From an uncultured Spirochaetaceae bacterium (lineage in GTDB: Bacteria > Spirochaetota > Spirochaetia > Sphaerochaetales > Sphaerochaetaceae), in assembly GCA_947630635.1 (NCBI GenBank), contig CANRIJ010000030.1, positions 1 to 13,868 on the forward strand: a stretch of 13,868 nt of DNA, given 5' to 3'. Below are positions 12,758 to 13,868 of the stretch, piece by piece (the first letter of the stretch is position 1; each line of letters begins with the position of its first letter). The notes under the pieces are model-generated. The model did not search any database and was not told the origin of the DNA. It was given only the letters and a program-made list of their open reading frames with translations. A program made the translations under genes and the position numbers.

Positions 12758-13868
12758 TGTTTAAGCTCCTGAGATTTCTAAAGGGTCATAGAATAGAGGC
12801 GTTTCTTGCGCCTCTATTTAAGCTTTTAGAGGCAATCTTTGAGCTTTTGGTTCCGCTCTTTGTCGCATCGCTGATCGATAGAGGAATCCAGAATGGCGAT
12901 ATGCACCACATTCTGATGATGGTACTCTATATGATACTGATGGGCTTTGGGGGCCTTGCTGTTGCAACTATTGCCCAGTGGTTCTCATCAAAAGTTGCAT
13001 CCTCATTTGCCCATAACATGAAGTCAGAGCTCTTCTCTCATATAAATACGCTCTCACTGGATGAGAGGGAGAAGATTGGCTCATCAACGCTTATAACAAG
13101 GCTCACAAGCGACTCAAATCAGGTCCAGAATGCAGTGAATATGTTTCTGCGTCTCTTTCTGCGCAGTCCCTTTATTGTTCTAGGCGCCCTCTTCATGTCC
13201 TTTATGGTAGATAGAAGGCTCTCTTTGATCTTTCTCTCTGTTATCCCGATTCTATCGTTAATTGTCTATCTGATTATGAGAAAGACAGTTCCTATGTTCA
13301 AAAGGGTGCAGGAGAGACTTGATAGAGTCGTGCTTAGAACTCGAGAGAATCTTGCCGGTGTGAGGGTTCTGAGAGCCTATTCCAAAGAAGAGAGCGAGAT
13401 GAGGGAATTTTCTGAGGAGCTGGAGAATATGAAGGCCCTTCAGACAAGTTCTGGGCACTTTGGAGCGCTTTTGAATCCTCTTACCATGGTTATAGTCAAC
13501 TTGGGGGTTGTTCTGATCATCTTCTTTGGAAATAGGCTTTATAGTCTCAATCTTATTGAGATTGGAAGTGTAGTCGCCCTTGTGAACTACATGAATCAGA
13601 TTCTCACCGAGCTTGTGAAATTTGCAAATCTCATAATCACTCTATCTCGTGGAGTTGCCTCAGGAAACAGAATAGAGGAGGTCTTTGAGATAGAGAGCTC
13701 TATTAAGAGCGGAGACGAGAAGGGCGAAAAAGAGAGCAAATACATCGTTGAGTTTGAGAATGTAGGGCTCTCTTATGGCGGCGGTAAGCCTGCAATCAAG
13801 GATATAGATCTTCGTTTTAGGCCTGGCGAGAAGATAGGAATAATAGGCGGAACCGGAAGCGGAAAGAG
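12757..13868 (+). CDS. ABC exporter half-transporter, membrane + ATPase (partial)
   Basis: The first 370 residues of a multidrug/lipid-type ABC exporter subunit. The transmembrane domain (about 12-305) has hydrophobic helices near 15-40, 51-75, 134-152, 155-172, 243-262 and 278-298. It holds the coupling stretch NLAGVRVLRAYSKEESE (about 209-225), typical of MdlA/MdlB or LmrA-like exporters. The ATPase domain starts at about 330 (VEFENVGLSYGGGKPAIKDI) and the window ends inside Walker A (GGTGSGK, 364-370). These proteins export lipids, peptides or drugs as dimers. Such genes often come in heterodimer pairs, so a second half-transporter may follow. The ATG overlaps the lysS stop by one base, with GAGG 5 nt before it. 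The pairing with lysS looks like packing rather than shared function. Substrate unknown. Confidence 0.93.
   Translation, partial: MFKLLRFLKGHRIEAFLAPLFKLLEAIFELLVPLFVASLIDRGIQNGDMHHILMMVLYMILMGFGGLAVATIAQWFSSKVASSFAHNMKSELFSHINTLSLDEREKIGSSTLITRLTSDSNQVQNAVNMFLRLFLRSPFIVLGALFMSFMVDRRLSLIFLSVIPILSLIVYLIMRKTVPMFKRVQERLDRVVLRTRENLAGVRVLRAYSKEESEMREFSEELENMKALQTSSGHFGALLNPLTMVIVNLGVVLIIFFGNRLYSLNLIEIGSVVALVNYMNQILTELVKFANLIITLSRGVASGNRIEEVFEIESSIKSGDEKGEKESKYIVEFENVGLSYGGGKPAIKDIDLRFRPGEKIGIIGGTGSGK

Noticed and set aside
1..13868. CRISPR array, insertion sequence or integrase
   Set aside because: No regularly spaced repeats, no recognisable transposase or recombinase, and no terminal inverted repeats were seen.

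Overview
The window looks like a piece of a host-associated spirochaete chromosome (Treponema/Sphaerochaeta-like). This is an inference, not a proof. The pointers are a class I (archaeal-type) lysyl-tRNA synthetase as a housekeeping gene, a tRNA gene without an encoded CCA, and an exported beta-barrel-like protein ending in aromatic residues, which implies an outer membrane. Genes are tightly packed on both sides, with 1-4 nt overlaps and convergent genes that overlap.

Left block (1-2641). A minus-strand operon of three genes encodes a one-helix membrane protein, an exported thioredoxin with a WCQPC active site, and a CcdA/DsbD-type membrane electron carrier cut by the window edge. Together they look like a split DsbD: CcdA would pass electrons across the membrane to the thioredoxin. 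Next come two convergent regulators, an RpiR-family HTH-SIS protein (+) and a MarR-family protein (-). Their stop codons are both read from one CTAG.

Central accessory block (about 2642-8800). This part is gene-poor, AT-rich and full of broken reading frames. It holds one large intact gene (4197-7073): a 958-aa superfamily 1 DNA/RNA helicase (Dna2/Upf1 class) with a C-terminal PD-(D/E)XK nuclease of the DUF2726/Vsr-like type. It uses more ACG, TCG and CGN codons than the flanking core genes. Around it lie a TM2-domain pseudogene with two single-base frameshifts (7789-8131), an unidentified decayed gene (8420-8765), and several short protein-like stretches that cannot be named. The block ends at a tRNA-Ile2(CAU) gene, whose 3' end faces the island. 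No integrase and no repeated tRNA end were found. The lone helicase-nuclease is the best candidate for a poorly described, possibly anti-phage, function.

Right block (8807-13868). In order: the tRNA with its terminator (-), a small DUF4190-like membrane protein (-), an exported beta-barrel-like protein (+), a CrtO-like acyltransferase (-) that overlaps it tail to tail, and then lysS (+) translationally coupled by TGATG to an ABC exporter half-transporter that runs off the window inside its Walker A motif.
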